Positions 1-8,688 of a stretch of 44,862 bases of DNA are shown here, piece by piece. The stretch's first letter is position 1. Each line of letters starts with the position of its first letter. The DNA lies in the NCBI GenBank assembly GCA_023389575.1, contig JAEWEG010000086.1, positions 1-44,862 on the forward strand, in the 5' to 3' direction. Both the position numbers and the translations under genes were made by a program. The notes beneath the pieces were generated by a model that saw only the letters and a program-made list of their open reading frames with translations, made no database searches and was not told the origin of the DNA. Source of the DNA: Chloroflexota bacterium (lineage in GTDB: Bacteria > Chloroflexota > Chloroflexia > Thermomicrobiales > UBA6265).

Positions 1-1983
1 GGCCACGACTCGACCAAGACCAAGCTGCCACTTCGCCAGCAACGGATCGCCACGGTCGGAAACCAGGTCGACCTGGGCCTCGGCCCGGCCCTCGGCGAAG
101 TTGTAGCCATCGATCGCGGGCATGGCGGCGACATCGATGTCATTGAGAATCGGGCTGGCCTGTTGCTGGACCGGACCAAACGCTCCGCGCAGCACGGACT
201 GGCTGCCGGCATTCTGCGCTTCCTGGAACGTGATTCCCGGTATCTCCTCGGGACTGTTGGCGTAGTGATACCGGCCACCGCCACTGGTGGAGAGGAACTG
301 CAACAGGTCCAGGTCCGCGTCGGTACCCAGCGCGACGGTGGACAGGGTGATGTTATCCCCTCCGAGGTCGGAGACCAGCCGCGAATAGGTCTCGCGGGTG
401 CCGCTGCGTGACTTGCCGTCCGAAAGCAGGATGATATGGCGAACGTCGGCGTCCACGTTGCGCATGTGGTCATATCCAACCTGGAGCGCGGGATAGAGCT
501 CGGTGCCGCCATCGGCGGAGAGCGCGGCAAGCGAATCCTCGACCTTGCCAAGGTCTCCCTGCCCGGTGATTGTCATCATCGGCAGCGCCCAGATCGGCTC
601 GTCGTTGAACGCGATCACGCCAAGCTGATCGCCGGGGGCGAGGGCACTGGCGGCGGTGACCACGCCGTTCTTTGCGAGGTCGATCTTGGAGGTCGATCCG
701 GCTCGCGGGTCGTAGCTCATCGACCCGGACTTGTCCATGATGATCAGCACCGCGACCGATGGGCGTTGCTGGCCGTCGACGACCTTCACGGTGACTGGCA
801 TGGCCGCTTCGAGCGGCGTTCCAGCATACGAGCCTGGACCAAAACTGGCCGACCCGCCGATTACGATCAGACCGTTTCCTGCCTGGGTGTGCGACACAAT
901 GGTCGATTGCTGCTCCGTGGAGAGGTTCCAGGCGGGCACGTTGTTCAGCACCACCGCGTCATACCCAGCAAGATCGGTGGCGCGGAATGGCATGTCGGCC
1001 GGGGCGACCACGGTTACTTCCGCGCCTTCCGCCTCGAACGCCTGCTGGAGCCTGGCCGGATCGGAACCGACCGGCGCGACGAGCAGAACATGCGGCTGGT
1101 CGCGAACGATAACCCCAAGGTAGCCGGCGTTGTTGTCGGCGATCCGGTCGATATCGGAGGAGCCGGACACCCGGACCTCGATCGCGTGGAATCCTGGCGT
1201 TGGCGCGGGCACCGAAAGCTGGACGATGGTGCTTCCCGGCTGGAGCGTGACCTGGCTCGAACCGATCACCTCGCCATCGAGGAGAAGCTCCAAGGTGGCC
1301 GTTCCACCGCCGCCCGCCCCAACCTGGAGCAGGAGCGGGATATCTTCGCCCTGCCAGGTCGTTTCCGGTCCCCCAAGGCGCTCCACCCGCATGTCGCCGG
1401 TATCGATTCCCGAGAGCGGCACCACATCGATCGCGACGCCGTCCTCCCGTGCCTGGTCGGCTTGCTCCAGGGCCGCGCCAATGGTCTCCTCCCCATCGGA
1501 GAGGACCACGATCCGGCGGTTGTCCCCAACCGGCAGCGAGCGTGCGAGTGAGAGGGCCGAGGTGAGGTCGGTTGCCTCTCCCTGGGTCGCGGTGTCGAGC
1601 CAGCCGTCCCCTATCTCGTTGACCTGGGAGGGAGGTAGGGCGAGCCCCGGTTCGGCGCCGAAGGTAACGATCGCCGCGTCGTCGCCGGGCCCCGCCTGGG
1701 ACAGCGCCTCGACCACCCAGTCATTGGCCGCTTCCGCCGAACCCGGCTGGATCGACACCGATCGGTCGACAACGAACACCGTGGTCGTGTCGCGGGCACC
1801 CTGAACCAGCATCGGGCCGGTCAGGGCGACGATCAGCAGCACGAGCGTCGCCGCCCGCAACCCAGCCAACAGGCGCGATCGTCGCTGCCCGCCGAGCAGC
1901 AGGCCGCCGCCGACGATCAGCGGGACCAGCAGGAGGAGCCACCAGGCACCGGGGCGAATGAAGGCGATATCGGGAACGCTCAT
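1..1983 (-). CDS. Membrane protein with two VWA domains and a GATase-like domain (C-terminus cut off)
   Basis: The ATG at 1983 overlaps the stop of the upstream gene (ATGA), and the frame stays open to the window edge, giving 661 codons without a stop. Two hydrophobic segments lie near residues 13-31 and 43-61. A first von Willebrand A domain follows, with a MIDAS-type DRSVS near residue 70. A stretch around residues 330-400 resembles the glutamine amidotransferase-like domain of this family (GGSASFGPGSY-type motif). A second VWA domain begins at DKSGSM, with D at residue 417. This architecture is known from large membrane-anchored VWA proteins encoded beside BatA and DUF58 genes. The role is inferred to be assembly or surveillance of envelope complexes. 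It is the last gene of the operon visible here, and a MoxR ATPase, the usual partner, is not in the window. Confidence 0.85.
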   Translation of the reverse strand, partial: MSVPDIAFIRPGAWWLLLLVPLIVGGGLLLGGQRRSRLLAGLRAATLVLLIVALTGPMLVQGARDTTTVFVVDRSVSIQPGSAEAANDWVVEALSQAGPGDDAAIVTFGAEPGLALPPSQVNEIGDGWLDTATQGEATDLTSALSLARSLPVGDNRRIVVLSDGEETIGAALEQADQAREDGVAIDVVPLSGIDTGDMRVERLGGPETTWQGEDIPLLLQVGAGGGGTATLELLLDGEVIGSSQVTLQPGSTIVQLSVPAPTPGFHAIEVRVSGSSDIDRIADNNAGYLGVIVRDQPHVLLVAPVGSDPARLQQAFEAEGAEVTVVAPADMPFRATDLAGYDAVVLNNVPAWNLSTEQQSTIVSHTQAGNGLIVIGGSASFGPGSYAGTPLEAAMPVTVKVVDGQQRPSVAVLIIMDKSGSMSYDPRAGSTSKIDLAKNGVVTAASALAPGDQLGVIAFNDEPIWALPMMTITGQGDLGKVEDSLAALSADGGTELYPALQVGYDHMRNVDADVRHIILLSDGKSRSGTRETYSRLVSDLGGDNITLSTVALGTDADLDLLQFLSTSGGGRYHYANSPEEIPGITFQEAQNAGSQSVLRGAFGPVQQQASPILNDIDVAAMPAIDGYNFAEGRAEAQVDLVSDRGDPLLAKWQLGLGRVVA

Positions 1984-3980
1984 GCTTCGCCTCGCTTTCC
2001 GGCCAGGCGGGCGGGAATCAGGCGAGGAACGAGCCCCCGCACCGAGCCCAGCCGCGAGACAAGCCATTCGAGGGCGATCACGACAAGGGCGATCACGACA
2101 AGGGGCGGCCAGAGGTCGGAAAGTCCCCGTGAATCGCTACCAGAGGCATCCCCGGTCACGTTCCCCTGGAGGGAAGCGGCGAGATCGGGGTTCGGGCGCA
2201 AGCTCGATTCAGAGAGACTCCCGGCATTGACCACGAACTGGCTGGTGGCGATTTCCTGACCGGCGTCGTTGGTTTCCGACAACAGGTAGAGCCCCGCCCG
2301 GTTGGTGGCGGGGAATACCACCGGCTCTCCCTCCTGAACGGGAAGGGTGGCCGCATCGCCAGCGGGATTCGTAACCTGCAAACCGGTGGTCGAGCCTGAC
2401 GTTGGCCGGTAAACGAGTGGCTCCCCGAGCGGAAGCGCGCTGGGCGTGGACGGAGTCGTGACGGCGGCGACGCTGCGGGCGATCAGCACCGGGAAGGCGA
2501 CGCGCTTGGTGATGTTGGAACTCTCCAGGTCGAACCCTAGCACGACATAAGGATTGCCATTGCGATCGCCGGTCCAAATCAAGGGTCCACTCGCGCCGTT
2601 CGCCGTGCCCCGCACCAGTTCCTGCTCACCAGGACCCAGGGTGTAGATCGGGGTGTCACCGAAGGTGACCCCAGCAAGGTCCACTCCATCCAGAATCGTC
2701 GCGCCGGCGTCGAACCGGTCGACGATCGGTCCGCTCAGCACACCACTGGTCTGGAACAGGTCGCCCATTGGAGCGGGGCGGATGAACATCATCGGGATCG
2801 CCGGGATATCGGCCGGATTGGGACTCGTACCATGGAATACGGCGAGATCGTAGGACGCCGCGAGGCCCGCGAGACCCGGTGTACCGCTGGAGAAGGTATC
2901 GACCTGGGCATCGGGCAGTGCACCGAGCGCGCGCTCCAGTGTGGTTGGGCTGTCCGAGATCAGCAGGATGTCGAGGCCAGCGCCGGCCGGGCGGTCAAGC
3001 AGGATGCGGGCGCGATTGTCGGCCTGGAACGGGTCGCGGACCTCCACGATCACCTCGGCGGCCGAGACGCCGGAGGGCAACGTGACCTCGACCGGGCGCG
3101 TTTCCCCGCCCGCGAGATCCAGCTCCGAGGCGACGACGTCCACGCCATCCGCCTGAACGCGATAGGGGAGGCGGACCGGATCCTGGGCGAAGGACGTCAG
3201 CGTGAACGACAGCCGGTACGTGCCGTCGCGGCCCGGCACGGCTCGCGCGCCAATCGTGGTGACGGCGACGTTGGGGAAGGATTCGGCATGGACGCCCACC
3301 ACTCGTAGCTCGATGGGCGCCGCGATTCCGGCGGTGGTCGCGGGGTCGACCTGGACCGCGCCATCGGTCACCAGCAGGATGCGATTCTCGCGGTTCTCCA
3401 GCAGCAGGTGGGAGGCGAGGGTCACGGCTTCATCGATGCCGGCGGTTCCACCCGGTGCCTCGGTGGTCATCAGCTGGGCGCGGAGTCGGTCGGCCTGGGG
3501 ACGGGTTGACGCCGAGAAGGACTCGACCCGCGCTCCCGCGACGAGGACCGTGATCACGTCACCGGCCTGCCAGTCATCGAGCAAGGCAACGGCCTCGTTG
3601 CGGGCCATGTCCCAGCGGGTGCGGGAGTCGCCTTCCTGGGCCATCGCCAGCATGCTGGTCGAGCCATCGAGGATGACGATCGTGTGCGCGGGATTCGTAC
3701 GCTGCCCGGCCAGGCCAGGGATCGCGTCGACGGCGGGTTTGGCCAGGGCCAGGCCAATGGCGAGGGCCGCCAGGAGTTGCAGCACGAGCAAAAGCGAGAG
3801 CGGCGGCACCTGGAACCGTCGCCGGTCGGAGCGAGCGGCATCGACCTGCTCCCAGAAGCGGAGCGACGGTAGCCTGATCGCGGGAGGCGTGCGCCTCCGC
3901 ATGTGGATCAGCAGGATGACGCCAAGGGACACGAGCGCGACAAGCCCGATCGGAACGAGGAAGGTGAGTCCGCCAGGCAT
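1980..3980 (-). CDS. BatA-like membrane protein with VWA domain
   Basis: 666 aa. The N-terminus has a transmembrane segment, a basic stretch and a PSLRFWE motif, the pattern of the aerotolerance-regulator N-terminal (BatA) domain. A second membrane segment lies near residues 62-80. A VWA domain follows, with MIDAS-like DGSTSM near residue 105, so metal-dependent ligand binding is plausible. The remaining 400 residues form an extracytoplasmic beta-rich region, closed by a C-terminal membrane helix near residues 630-650. It overlaps the DUF58 gene upstream by one base and the VWA/GATase gene downstream by four, so the genes are almost certainly translated from one message. Function is by family analogy only: membrane VWA proteins working with DUF58 and MoxR proteins. 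Confidence 0.88.
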   Translation of the reverse strand: MPGGLTFLVPIGLVALVSLGVILLIHMRRRTPPAIRLPSLRFWEQVDAARSDRRRFQVPPLSLLLVLQLLAALAIGLALAKPAVDAIPGLAGQRTNPAHTIVILDGSTSMLAMAQEGDSRTRWDMARNEAVALLDDWQAGDVITVLVAGARVESFSASTRPQADRLRAQLMTTEAPGGTAGIDEAVTLASHLLLENRENRILLVTDGAVQVDPATTAGIAAPIELRVVGVHAESFPNVAVTTIGARAVPGRDGTYRLSFTLTSFAQDPVRLPYRVQADGVDVVASELDLAGGETRPVEVTLPSGVSAAEVIVEVRDPFQADNRARILLDRPAGAGLDILLISDSPTTLERALGALPDAQVDTFSSGTPGLAGLAASYDLAVFHGTSPNPADIPAIPMMFIRPAPMGDLFQTSGVLSGPIVDRFDAGATILDGVDLAGVTFGDTPIYTLGPGEQELVRGTANGASGPLIWTGDRNGNPYVVLGFDLESSNITKRVAFPVLIARSVAAVTTPSTPSALPLGEPLVYRPTSGSTTGLQVTNPAGDAATLPVQEGEPVVFPATNRAGLYLLSETNDAGQEIATSQFVVNAGSLSESSLRPNPDLAASLQGNVTGDASGSDSRGLSDLWPPLVVIALVVIALEWLVSRLGSVRGLVPRLIPARLAGKRGEA

Positions 3981-4903
3981 TACGTCACCATCCCCACGCC
4001 ACGCAAGACCTGGATCATCGACTGGTCAACCGGGAGCGATGTCGAGATCGCCACATGCAGCGTGCGCGCGCCGCTACCGAGCAGGACCAGTTCATCTCGC
4101 CAGGCCGACCGGCGGGCGCGATACCCGGCGAGCGACGCCTCGTCGGCGCGAATCGGCATCCGGGCTCCGGACTCGATGTCGGCCGCCTGATGCGTGACGA
4201 GCAGGTCCTCCATCAGTGACGGGTCTTCCTCGGCCGGGTCGAAGACCTGGAACAGGGCGATTTCCCAGCCGCGGCCGATGGCGCCCCGCATGGCGAGTTC
4301 CAACCGTTCAAGGTCCTCCGACAGGAAATCGGAGACGATCAGCAACATGCCGGCGCGTCGCCGCTCGTAGACCAGGCGGCTGAGCGCGGGCGCGAGTGTC
4401 GCCTCGCGCTGGACACGCAGCCGTTCGAGCCAGGCGAGCATGTGACGGGTATTCGAACGCCCCTGGGCCGGACCGAACCGGCGCGCCGCATCGGACCCAA
4501 CGGGCGTGATCGACAGCCGGTCGAAATGCCAGAGCGAGAGATAGCCCAGCGCACCGGTGAGCTGGAGCGCATGCCGCAGCTTGGTCGGCAACCCTGGGCC
4601 GCTCGACCAGTCCATCGAGCGGCTCACGTCGACCAGGATATGCACATCAAACTCGGTGGTGATTTCGCTTTCCCGCACGTAGAGGGAATCGAACCGGGCA
4701 TAGGCCCGCCAGTCGATCCGCCGGTAGTCGTCGCCAAGCGTATACGCCTTGAAATCGGCGAACTCGGGCGATGGGCCCTTGCGAAGGGAGCGATGTTCGC
4801 CGGTAAGCCCCGTGCGGGACAGGCGACGCGAGTGGAGAATCACGCGCCGGAGCCGGGCGAGCACATCGTCGGTGAAGAGCGGTTCCACCGCGATGTCGCT
4901 CAT
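3980..4903 (-). CDS. DUF58 domain-containing protein
   Basis: 307 aa, cytoplasmic, with no membrane segment. The DUF58 hallmark is clear at about residues 48-82: PEFADFKAYTLGDD, then RRIDWRAYAR. A VWA-like fold follows with DVSRSMDW near residue 93 (MIDAS DxSxS). DUF58 proteins are usually encoded next to MoxR AAA+ ATPases and BatA-type VWA proteins, and the neighbours here fit except that no MoxR gene is seen. The start overlaps the stop of the gene before it (ATGA, 4900-4903). The exact biochemical role of the family is unknown. Confidence 0.92.
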   Translation of the reverse strand: MSDIAVEPLFTDDVLARLRRVILHSRRLSRTGLTGEHRSLRKGPSPEFADFKAYTLGDDYRRIDWRAYARFDSLYVRESEITTEFDVHILVDVSRSMDWSSGPGLPTKLRHALQLTGALGYLSLWHFDRLSITPVGSDAARRFGPAQGRSNTRHMLAWLERLRVQREATLAPALSRLVYERRRAGMLLIVSDFLSEDLERLELAMRGAIGRGWEIALFQVFDPAEEDPSLMEDLLVTHQAADIESGARMPIRADEASLAGYRARRSAWRDELVLLGSGARTLHVAISTSLPVDQSMIQVLRGVGMVT

Positions 4904-6936
4904 GGTTCTTCCGGGCTTTCGAAGTATCCCCGCACCACATCGCGCAGGGTGGGCGGCACCCGGTTACTGTCCGGCCCGGCGATGCCGGGATCATCGGAGA
5001 CCATGTCGCCGCTGGCGGTCGAGGAGTCGCCGCCGTCACCCGTGCTGGAGGTTCCGGATTGGCCGCCGGATTGCACCCCCTGGTCGGACGTGCCCTGCAA
5101 TTGAAGCGACTGATCGCCCCCGGTGTTCGTGCCGCGGCCATCGTCTTCCTCGCCGCGGTCGGAGCGGCTCGGGGGTGGATCGCCCGCCTCGCCCTGGGAG
5201 GGAATTTCCGCGTTCGGGTCTTCTTCCACCTCGTTGGGATTGTCGACCGTGCCGCCCTCGCTCTGGTCATTCGCGTTCGACTGGCCGGTACCCGCGCCGG
5301 ACCCCTGGCTGGAGTTCGTTTCGTCGTCGGGGGCGCCGCTCAGGTCCTGGCTGGAACCTTGCGAGCCGCTTGAGTCACCGCTGGAATCGGCCCCGGTCCC
5401 ATCGCCGCCATTGCCTGGCTCGGACTGCTGGCCCTCGCCGCCTTCGGACGATCCAGCGCCGGCGCCTTCCTCACTCGCACCCTCGGACGTTTCGCCGCTG
5501 GCCGATCCGCCCTCGCTTGGCTGCTCCTGGCTCGAAACCCCTGGTTGGGCCTCCACGCCCTCGCCGGGGTCGGTGCCTGTTCCCTGTTCGCCCGTGCCCT
5601 GATCGCCACCGGTTCCACCCTGGCCGGATTCCGAACCCGACCCCTCTTCACCTCCCTGACTCGATCCGGAGGAGTTGCTGGTCGCCTCGTCGAGTTCCTG
5701 GGAGAGGCTCTCCTGTGATTCGACCTGCTCGCCTGTCTCCTCGACCTGATCGGCGAGATCCCGCACGGCATCGCTGGCGCCAGGACCGCCCTCCCGCAGG
5801 GCGTCGGCCGTTTCCTGGGCCTGCTGGGCCAGCTCCGGATTGGTCTCAGACATCTCCCGCGCCGCCTGGTCGAGGTCATCGGCGAGTGCGTTTCGCGCCG
5901 CCTGGTCCATCGACTCGACGGAGTCGGCGGCGGATCGCAGCAGATCGGCGGCCTCCGCGTACTCGCCGCTGGAAATCGCCTCCGCGGCGGGCTGAGTGAG
6001 CGGGTAGCTTTCCAGCGCCTCGGCCAGCAGCGAGAGGTCCTCGCGCGTTTCCTGGGTGGTTCGCCCGCGTTGCTGGATATCGGCGATGCTGGCCTGCTGC
6101 TCGGCGGGCGTGTCGGTCAGCGGCGGTTGCTCTACCACTGGCTGTTCCCGCGCCACCAGCCGCTCGCTGGCGACCAGGAATTGGGGCACCGGGGCGGCTT
6201 CCAGCGAGGCGACGCCCCGCTGGGAGATGCCCGCGAGCAGGAAGACGAGCAATCCACCCGCGAAGAGCAGGCACAGGATGATTTCGCGAACCGGGAGCCA
6301 GGTGGAGCGGGAGATACCAGGCGCTACCTCGTCGAAGGTGTTCGCGGCGTCGGCCAACTGGATGCGTGACAATCGCGAGTCGCTGGCGGGCCGCTCGAAG
6401 GCGGTGACCATCCGCTCGTTCAGCCAGAAGGTACGGTCCAGCATGTGCGTGACCATGGTCCGCGACGGCCAGATGAACCAGCCATGAATCGCCCCGAACG
6501 CGACACAGACCGCGACCAGCACGATGGCGGCGCGTATGGAAGGAAGGGAGGCCATGTCGAGCGCGGCCAGCATGGCCCAGACGATAAGCGCCGCGAACGC
6601 CACGACCACGCCACGCAGGATGGAGCCGATCATCCACGACACGCCGAATCGCCGGGTCAGGCGGTCCAGCCGGCTGGCGAGGTAGCGCCCGGCCTCATCC
6701 TGGGGCGTTGCCGAGAACCGCTCGGCATGTTTCCACGACCGGCGGGGTGGGGGAGCCACGCTCCCGATCCAGAACGGAAACCACAGGAGGAGCCATGTCG
6801 CGTGCAGCGGATCGCGGCGGAAGGCGGCGACGATGGCTAGGAATGTGTCGCGAGTGGAACGGCCGATCGAGCGGACCAGCGATCCGATATCGAAGTGGGC
6901 GCGGGCGCGGCGACCGCCGTACAGGCTGCGTTCCAT
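4900..6936 (-). CDS. Membrane protein with long low-complexity acidic/Gly/Ser/Gln tail
   Basis: 678 aa from the ATG at 6936, which overlaps the upstream stop (TGATG). I prefer it to an in-frame ATG at 7077 lying inside the preceding gene. Membrane segments lie near residues 48-65, 110-165 and 225-245. A helical, Glu/Ala/Gln-rich stretch (about 280-420) looks coiled-coil-like and ends in a region rich in DLADQVEETG-type sequence. From about residue 420 to the end the chain is dominated by Gly, Ser, Glu, Gln, Asp and Thr, typical of a disordered extracytoplasmic tail. I do not recognise a named family. Similar large coiled-coil membrane proteins occur in DUF58/BatA clusters. It is translated from the middle of the same operon. 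Confidence 0.8.
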   Translation of the reverse strand: MERSLYGGRRARAHFDIGSLVRSIGRSTRDTFLAIVAAFRRDPLHATWLLLWFPFWIGSVAPPPRRSWKHAERFSATPQDEAGRYLASRLDRLTRRFGVSWMIGSILRGVVVAFAALIVWAMLAALDMASLPSIRAAIVLVAVCVAFGAIHGWFIWPSRTMVTHMLDRTFWLNERMVTAFERPASDSRLSRIQLADAANTFDEVAPGISRSTWLPVREIILCLLFAGGLLVFLLAGISQRGVASLEAAPVPQFLVASERLVAREQPVVEQPPLTDTPAEQQASIADIQQRGRTTQETREDLSLLAEALESYPLTQPAAEAISSGEYAEAADLLRSAADSVESMDQAARNALADDLDQAAREMSETNPELAQQAQETADALREGGPGASDAVRDLADQVEETGEQVESQESLSQELDEATSNSSGSSQGGEEGSGSESGQGGTGGDQGTGEQGTGTDPGEGVEAQPGVSSQEQPSEGGSASGETSEGASEEGAGAGSSEGGEGQQSEPGNGGDGTGADSSGDSSGSQGSSQDLSGAPDDETNSSQGSGAGTGQSNANDQSEGGTVDNPNEVEEDPNAEIPSQGEAGDPPPSRSDRGEEDDGRGTNTGGDQSLQLQGTSDQGVQSGGQSGTSSTGDGGDSSTASGDMVSDDPGIAGPDSNRVPPTLRDVVRGYFESPEEP

Positions 6937-8417
6937 CAGGAGCCCCTCACCGGATTGCGACCGAGCGGTGCCCGTGAGGACCAGTTCAACCTCGATGGCT
7001 TCTTCAGCCACGACCAGGCAGCCAGCCAGCCGCCAAGGGCAATGACGAGGGCGGACACCATGTAGGCCATCCGCCACAGCCGGAGGTCGATCTTGCTCAC
7101 CACGGCGCTGGCCGCGGCATGGCCCTCGGCGTCACCGAGCATCGCGAATGCGTCGCCCGCGTCCACCGCGTCACGACGCGAGGAGGCGAGGTACAGCCAG
7201 TTGTCCGCCGAGCGCTGGGCCGATTCGAGATGGGCGTTCGCCTCGATGCCGCTGGTGGCGAGCGTCCGGTAGCGTTCGATGGTGGTGCCCGGTCGATGGC
7301 TCTCTGGCAGGACGGCGTACAGGTCATCGGCCTGGTTCACCAGGGTGAGCGCGGCCTGGTAGTCATATGCGGTCAGCGCCTGCTCGGCGTTGAGCATGAT
7401 TTCATCCGCCTGCAGGCCCAGCGCGCAGTGGGCGAGCAGCGCCTCGACGCGGGCAAGCCCGACCTGGTCGCCAAGGTCGGTGAAAAGCCGCTGCGAGCGT
7501 TCCGCTTCGGCGGACGCCGCCTCGTAGGCGCCGCGGGTGAACAGTTCCTCGGCCCGGCTGAGATCGAAGGCGGAAACCGCGTTGTCACGCCAGCCGGACG
7601 CGAACCAGCGCGGGAGATAGGAGGCCCACGCCGAGCCGAGGTCGGCGATCGACTGGCCGAATGCCGCGGAGAGGTTCGCCTCGAAATCAGCGTTGACCGC
7701 GAATCCAGCGATGAAGGTCTGGAGCCCGGTGACACCGTACCGGTCGATGAGAAACGCCACGAGCGCGTAGGCGTTGGCGGTGCGAACCTCGGCGGTGAGC
7801 GTGGCCGGTTCGCTGGCGGCGATCGCGGTCCAGCCCGGCAGCGTGCCGGACTGGTCGAGCCCCTGCACGAGCGACCCCAGCCGGGCCTGGGTGGCGACCA
7901 CCGGAATCTCGACATAACGGGCAACGCCATCCAGCAATCCTGGTGGCACCTGGTTGCCACCCGACGCCTGGATGAACGCGCGGCTGGTGATATTGCGGAG
8001 GATATTCCCGGCTTCCACCGGAGTCAGTTCGAGGAAGGGCTGGATGGCGATCACGGCGGTGAGTCCGTCCGGCGCAACCCAGGCCGTGTCGTGCACCCAT
8101 CGCATGCCAGCCAGCGATTCGGGCGTCAGCGTCTCCACGAACCGGATGTGCTGTTGGGATCGGGGCTCGGTGGCGAAGAGCGCCGTGAACTGGGGCCAGG
8201 CATCCGTGATGGCCGCGCCATAGGTGTCCACGATGGTGGAAGCATCGACCGGACTCCCGGGATCGACCACGATCCGGACGCGTCCGGCGGTCGCTTCGGT
8301 GGCGGAGGGGGATTGGGCGCTTGCGGTGAATGCGCCGCACGGCAGCAACGCCGCGACGAGCACAAGCGCGACGAAAGCGGTGAAGGGTCGGCGGGAAGGG
8401 GTGACGAGAGCAGGCAT
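6936..8417 (-). CDS. Secreted peptidase-MA-like protein, probably catalytically dead
   Basis: 493 aa. I chose the ATG at 8417 because GGAGG sits six bases upstream and a signal peptide follows directly (hydrophobic to about residue 33, then a TASAQS cleavage-like site); an ATG 63 bases further out has neither. The middle follows the layout of the gluzincin peptidase MA-like domain, including the late block with a DRYG motif and an AFGQSIADLGSAWASYL-like helix. The expected HExxH position instead reads RNITS, and the downstream third zinc-ligand region reads DGVARYVE, so zinc ligands seem absent. A helical repeat-like region follows, then one membrane helix near residues 450-470. It is the first gene of the operon. 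I infer an extracytoplasmic binding or scaffold role. Confidence 0.78.
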   Translation of the reverse strand: MPALVTPSRRPFTAFVALVLVAALLPCGAFTASAQSPSATEATAGRVRIVVDPGSPVDASTIVDTYGAAITDAWPQFTALFATEPRSQQHIRFVETLTPESLAGMRWVHDTAWVAPDGLTAVIAIQPFLELTPVEAGNILRNITSRAFIQASGGNQVPPGLLDGVARYVEIPVVATQARLGSLVQGLDQSGTLPGWTAIAASEPATLTAEVRTANAYALVAFLIDRYGVTGLQTFIAGFAVNADFEANLSAAFGQSIADLGSAWASYLPRWFASGWRDNAVSAFDLSRAEELFTRGAYEAASAEAERSQRLFTDLGDQVGLARVEALLAHCALGLQADEIMLNAEQALTAYDYQAALTLVNQADDLYAVLPESHRPGTTIERYRTLATSGIEANAHLESAQRSADNWLYLASSRRDAVDAGDAFAMLGDAEGHAAASAVVSKIDLRLWRMAYMVSALVIALGGWLAAWSWLKKPSRLNWSSRAPLGRNPVRGS

Positions 8418-8501
8418 GAACCCTCCGACATCGGGACCGGGAAATGGCTGGCGCTTCCGCTCAAAGGATGCGCCCGGCAATGTCGTCCCGTAGGATGCAT
8501 C

Positions 8502-8507
8502 AGTATA
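8502..8507 (-). promoter_or_regulatory. Candidate -10 box for the VWA/DUF58 operon
   Basis: Read on the minus strand this is TATACT, about 85 bases before the ATG at 8417. No good -35 hexamer is seen 16-18 bases further upstream, so it is only a candidate. Confidence 0.3.
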
Positions 8508-8688
8508 CAGCAGCGGAACCGGTGGCCTTCGTATTTCCCGGCGAGCCTGGACATGGTCCGGCTTGCCCGAACGGTAGCCGGGTTCGCCTTTCCCGCGGTA
8601 TGGTCACAGCGGCATTTGAAGCGCGAGCGTTGCAACATACCGATCCGCCAGTGCCCGCTACGAATCACTCGTTACAGGGGCACCCACG

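Noticed and set aside
436..1551. Long plus-strand frame opposite the VWA/GATase gene
   Set aside because: GC-rich antisense shadow: low-complexity Arg/Gly/His-rich product, no ribosome site, while the minus strand carries a clear domain architecture.
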